Below are positions 61,619 to 64,000 of a stretch of DNA of 64,000 bases, in pieces. How positions within the stretch are numbered: position 1 is the first letter of the stretch; each line of letters begins with the position of its first letter. Location: assembly GCF_023923225.1 (NCBI RefSeq), contig NZ_CP099489.1, forward strand, positions 3,968,001 through 4,032,000, in the 5' to 3' direction. The notes under the pieces were generated by a model. That model was not told where the DNA came from. It was given only the letters and a program-made list of their open reading frames with translations, and did no database searches. This DNA is from Ornithinimicrobium faecis. Its GTDB lineage: Bacteria > Actinomycetota > Actinomycetes > Actinomycetales > Dermatophilaceae. A program made the translations under genes and the position numbers.

Positions 61619-62773
61619 ATGAGGGAACTCGACGTCGGTCTGGGGACCGCTGGCCTGACGACCACCGAGATGGTGCTCAACATCGGCCCACAGCACCCGG
61701 CGACGCACGGCGTGCTGCGCCTGCGGATCACCGTCGACGGCGAGCGGATCGTCGCGGCCGAGCCGATCGTGGGCTATATGCACCGGGGGGCCGAGAAGCT
61801 CTTTGAGGTGCGCGACTATCGCCAGATCATGGTGCTGGCCAACCGGCACGACTGGCTGTCCGCCTTCAGCAACGAGATCGGCGTCGCGCTGACCGTCGAG
61901 CACCTGCTCGGCATGGAGGTGCCAGAGCGCGCGACCTGGACCCGCACGCTGCTGGCCGAGCTCAACCGGGTGCTCAACCACCTGATGTTCCTGGGCTCCT
62001 ACCCGCTCGAGCTGGGCGCGATCACGCCGATGTTCTATGCGTTCCGCGAGCGCGAGGAACTGCAGGCCGTCATGGAGGAGATCTCCGGCGGGCGGATGCA
62101 CTACATGATCGCTCGCATCGGCGGCTTGCGCGAGGACATCCCCGAGGGCTGGCTGGGCCGGGTCGACGAGGCCGTGGCCGCCGTGCGCCGCCGGATGCCA
62201 GACCTCGAGGCGATGCTGGTCGACAACCCGATCCTGCGCGGCCGCACCGTCGGGGTGGGTGTCCTCACGCCCGAACAGGTGCGTCAGTTTGGCGTGTCCG
62301 GACCGATCGCCCGGGCCGCTGGGGTGGACGTGGACCTGCGGCGCGACGAGCCCTATCTCGCCTACGGCGAGCTGTTCGGGCCCGACGGACCGGGCCGGGT
62401 GGTCACGCGCACCGCCGGTGACTGCTATGCGCGCCTCGAGCTGCTGTTGGAGCAGGTGCAGGTCAGCCTCGACCTCGCCGAGCGCTGCACCGAGGTGCTG
62501 CGGGGGCTGCCCGACGGCCCGATCGACGTCAAGCTGCCCAAGGTCCTGCGCGTGCCCGAGGGTGAGCACTACTTCGCGACCGAGAACCCGCTGGGCCTCA
62601 ACGGCTATTACCTGGTCAGCCGCGGCGACAAGGTCCCGTGGCGGCTCAAACTGCGGTCCGCCTCGTTCAACAACGTGCAGGTGCTCTCCGAGCTGCTGCC
62701 CGGAGCCCTGATCGGCGACATGGTCGCGATCCTCGGCTCGACGTTCTTCGTCGTGGGCGACATCGACAAATAG
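61619..62773 (+). CDS. NuoD-type NADH-quinone oxidoreductase subunit D (orphan)
   Basis: A 384-residue quinone-site subunit of complex I. Marks: [58 protein letters not shown] and the C-terminal [18 protein letters not shown] and [12 protein letters not shown]. Arg56 in MHRG corresponds to the NDUFS2 Arg that NDUFAF7 methylates. No other nuo gene is in the window, so this is a stand-alone copy or a second NuoD; the full nuo operon would have to be elsewhere. Its quinone would be the menaquinone made by the men genes. It is convergent with the lipoprotein gene. Confidence 0.93.
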   Translation: MRELDVGLGTAGLTTTEMVLNIGPQHPATHGVLRLRITVDGERIVAAEPIVGYMHRGAEKLFEVRDYRQIMVLANRHDWLSAFSNEIGVALTVEHLLGMEVPERATWTRTLLAELNRVLNHLMFLGSYPLELGAITPMFYAFREREELQAVMEEISGGRMHYMIARIGGLREDIPEGWLGRVDEAVAAVRRRMPDLEAMLVDNPILRGRTVGVGVLTPEQVRQFGVSGPIARAAGVDVDLRRDEPYLAYGELFGPDGPGRVVTRTAGDCYARLELLLEQVQVSLDLAERCTEVLRGLPDGPIDVKLPKVLRVPEGEHYFATENPLGLNGYYLVSRGDKVPWRLKLRSASFNNVQVLSELLPGALIGDMVAILGSTFFVVGDIDK

Positions 62774-62788
62774 GTCAGTTGTCTCGGC

Positions 62789-63427
62789 TCAGGACCCGAG
62801 CTGCACCTCCTCCGGCGGAGAAACTGGGCAGACCTCCGTGAACACGTGCTCGATGTCGGGATATTCACCCTGCCTCACCCGGTCCCTGACCTGGTCCCGA
62901 ACCTGGTCACTGTCCGGCGTCCACGCACGCCGCTCCACGAACGTCTCTCGCGACGGTGGTTCATTCACCGTCAGACCCTCAGACTCCAGACAGGGCAGAG
63001 CCTCATTCACCCAATAATCATAGATCCGCCCCCACGCCGCCCCGTCCAACGGCTGAAGATATTCTGGCCGAATGGGATACTGCGCAGCACAGATATAGCT
63101 ATCCATGTTCAGTGAGTCGCGTTGTTCAGACGTGAATTGTATATGACCGTCCACAACTGGCCAGCCACGATCCGTCATGCACTCATCAATCAGAGTTTTG
63201 GACTCCGCTGGAGCAATGTGCCGAATTGGCTCAACCACTGGGGGGTCCTGAATCTCGTACATTTCCGCGAGGTCGGCCAACGCCTCGTCGCTCGAGGCAT
63301 AGCCGGTCTCACCTGCCGCGCCACCGGGCGCACTCGACCCCTGGTCGCCATCTGATGCGCCACCCACAGAGCACCCGGTCAGCGCGGCAATGAGCAACCC
63401 GCTGACGGCGACTCGTCCAGTCCGCAT
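62789..63427 (-). CDS. Putative lipoprotein in a lower-GC cassette
   Basis: A 212-residue exported lipoprotein. The signal VAVSGLLIAALTGCSVGG has an LTGC lipobox at about residue 19. After a Gly/Ser/Ala linker comes a domain with LIDECMTDRGWPVVDGHIQF, SYICAAQYPIRPEY, ALPCLESEGLTV and VFTEVCPVSPPEE: four Cys that could pair. Cys-Met-x4-Gly-Trp/Phe segments recur in actinobacterial lipoproteins of unknown role. The start (GTG 63430 or ATG 63427) follows the stop of the small peptide gene at once. Base composition is clearly lower in GC than nuoD. Confidence 0.82.
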   Translation of the reverse strand: MRTGRVAVSGLLIAALTGCSVGGASDGDQGSSAPGGAAGETGYASSDEALADLAEMYEIQDPPVVEPIRHIAPAESKTLIDECMTDRGWPVVDGHIQFTSEQRDSLNMDSYICAAQYPIRPEYLQPLDGAAWGRIYDYWVNEALPCLESEGLTVNEPPSRETFVERRAWTPDSDQVRDQVRDRVRQGEYPDIEHVFTEVCPVSPPEEVQLGS

Positions 63428-63430
63428 CAC

Positions 63431-63621
63431 TTAGTAGTAGCAGACCACGTAGGGGATATCGAGCCATCTCAGCGAAGCTTCGGTGTAGACCTGCTGGGTG
63501 CTCCACCATGGAATCTCGTAGGACCGCTTACAGAAAGCGGTCGCGTGACTCGCTCCAGCCATTGACATCAACACCCCACCAGGGCACCAATCACGGTGGT
63601 CCTTGCCCAGACATTCCTCAT
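63431..63621 (-). pseudogene. Small secreted two-Cys peptide gene with an apparent 1-base frameshift
   Basis: ATG 63621 has AAAGGAG 6 bp upstream and begins MRNVWARTTVIGALVG, but the frame stops after 17 codons. The next frame continues MSMAGASHATAFCKRSYE and ends YVVCYY just before the lipoprotein gene. Adding one G to the GGGG run (63574-63577, complement) joins both into a 63-residue protein: a good signal peptide with an SHA cleavage site and a mature peptide of about 36 residues with two Cys and several Trp/Tyr. Frameshift mutation, base-call error or reinitiation at the TGATG are all possible. Confidence 0.6.
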
Positions 63622-63651
63622 TGTGACTCCTTTGTCGATGAGTGGTTCCGG

Positions 63652-63680
63652 ACGTTACCCCCGCCTGAAAAGAAAGTCAA
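63652..63680 (-). promoter_or_regulatory. Strong promoter of the peptide-lipoprotein cassette
   Basis: Read leftward: -35 TTGACT (complement of 63675-63680), 17 bp, -10 TAACGT (complement of 63652-63657), about 30 bp ahead of the peptide ATG. This is the best consensus match I saw in the window. Two copies of an 8-bp sequence in opposite orientation, GACGTTAC (63651-63658, over the -10) and GTAACGTC (63699-63706), frame it and may be operator halves. Confidence 0.65.
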
Positions 63681-63711
63681 GGCGTGAAATGACGCACCGT
63701 AACGTCAACCC

Positions 63712-64000
63712 TCAGGAGACGTAGGAGATCCCGCGCGGGGGCTCGTCGTCATCGTCGTCGTTCTCTCCCGGAGGCAGTCGACACCAGTGCTGCGCCAGCA
63801 GACCGGCCAGCGCGAGCACCAGCGCGACCCCGGCACAGACCGCCGCGCGGATCGCCTGGTCACGCACCGAGAGCACATCGGCGTTGGGGAGGCGCAGCAG
63901 CGCAATCGCGAGATACCACCCAATGAGCGCACCACCACCGAGGGCGGCAGCCTGGGCAGCGACCAGGGTGCCACGGGAGCGCTCCGGGGAGATCCGCTGC
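63712..64000 (-). CDS. DUF3180-like membrane protein, 5' end cut by window edge
   Basis: The last 95 codons of a leftward gene are visible. They give two membrane helices (about GTLVAAQAAALGGGALIGWY and AAVCAGVALVLALAGLLAQ), then HWCRLPPGENDDDDDEP and the end. The CR-x-P-P close after the last helix is how DUF3180 proteins end; these actinobacterial membrane proteins usually follow folK. The start and any fol neighbour are outside the window. Assignment rests on this C-terminal pattern only. Confidence 0.65.
   Translation of the reverse strand, partial: QRISPERSRGTLVAAQAAALGGGALIGWYLAIALLRLPNADVLSVRDQAIRAAVCAGVALVLALAGLLAQHWCRLPPGENDDDDDEPPRGISYVS

Noticed and set aside
60779..62569. 596-codon leftward frame over the methyltransferase and nuoD
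   Set aside because: Both rightward genes match known families; the leftward product is a composition artefact.

Overview
This 64 kb window looks like chromosomal core from a high-GC actinobacterium. The gene set supports this: lsr2, a Ku/LigD pair, clpC, disA-mutY, a 32-residue bS22-type ribosomal protein, a rex-hemACD operon with its Rex box, FemX, the menaquinone pathway and ResB/CcsB cytochrome assembly, with many GTG starts and 4-base ATGA/GTGA gene overlaps. The Intrasporangiaceae/Ornithinimicrobiaceae group is my guess and is inference only. I saw no rRNA, tRNA, CRISPR array or insertion sequence.

Layout. 1-7.1 kb: a truncated DUF1801 gene, an ABC exporter divergent from a MarR regulator, an ammonium transporter, menC, a VOC protein and menB. 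7.1-11 kb: a toxin-antitoxin pair, a Thr/Glu-rich lipoprotein, menE, a PLDc_N membrane protein and menA. 11-18.2 kb: the cytochrome c assembly set (ccsB, resB, ccdA, tlpA) with hemL and a MarR gene. 18.7-25.3 kb: yceI, then the tightly overlapping operon rex-hemA-hemC-cobA/hemD-hemB read leftward from a promoter that carries a Rex operator. 25.3-36 kb: mostly metabolic and small genes, including an acyltransferase, bS22, an excisionase-type HTH protein, AcuC, a TrkA/KtrA subunit, proC and proline dehydrogenase, and Ppx. 36-51 kb: two very large secreted subtilases separated by radA, disA and mutY; the second is bracketed by two related winged-helix regulators. 51-60.5 kb: clpC, a lipoprotein, ku, split ligD (ligase and polymerase), lsr2, lysS and ogt. 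60.6-64 kb: a MidA/NDUFAF7-like methyltransferase next to an orphan nuoD, a lower-GC cassette of a small secreted peptide plus a lipoprotein, and a truncated DUF3180 gene.

How genes work together. Quinone (men), haem (hem), cytochrome c maturation, Rex redox sensing and the NuoD methyltransferase pair all serve the respiratory chain. Ku and LigD form bacterial non-homologous end joining. RadA, DisA and MutY are genome maintenance.

The most unexpected signal lies between genes. Most of the longer intergenic gaps carry their own short direct repeats with a fixed period. Four separate arrays share an exact 32-bp period, and three of these share a core around GAGCGCGT. Two of them lie in opposite orientation on either side of a hairpin element of about 103 bp that also occurs at 11.0 kb. 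A second 40-bp hairpin family with a conserved loop occurs three times. The other notable candidates are the secreted-peptide/lipoprotein cassette at the right end, the regulator-subtilase-regulator block with 11-bp-spaced direct repeats at its promoter, and the toxin gene that appears to have lost its ATG.
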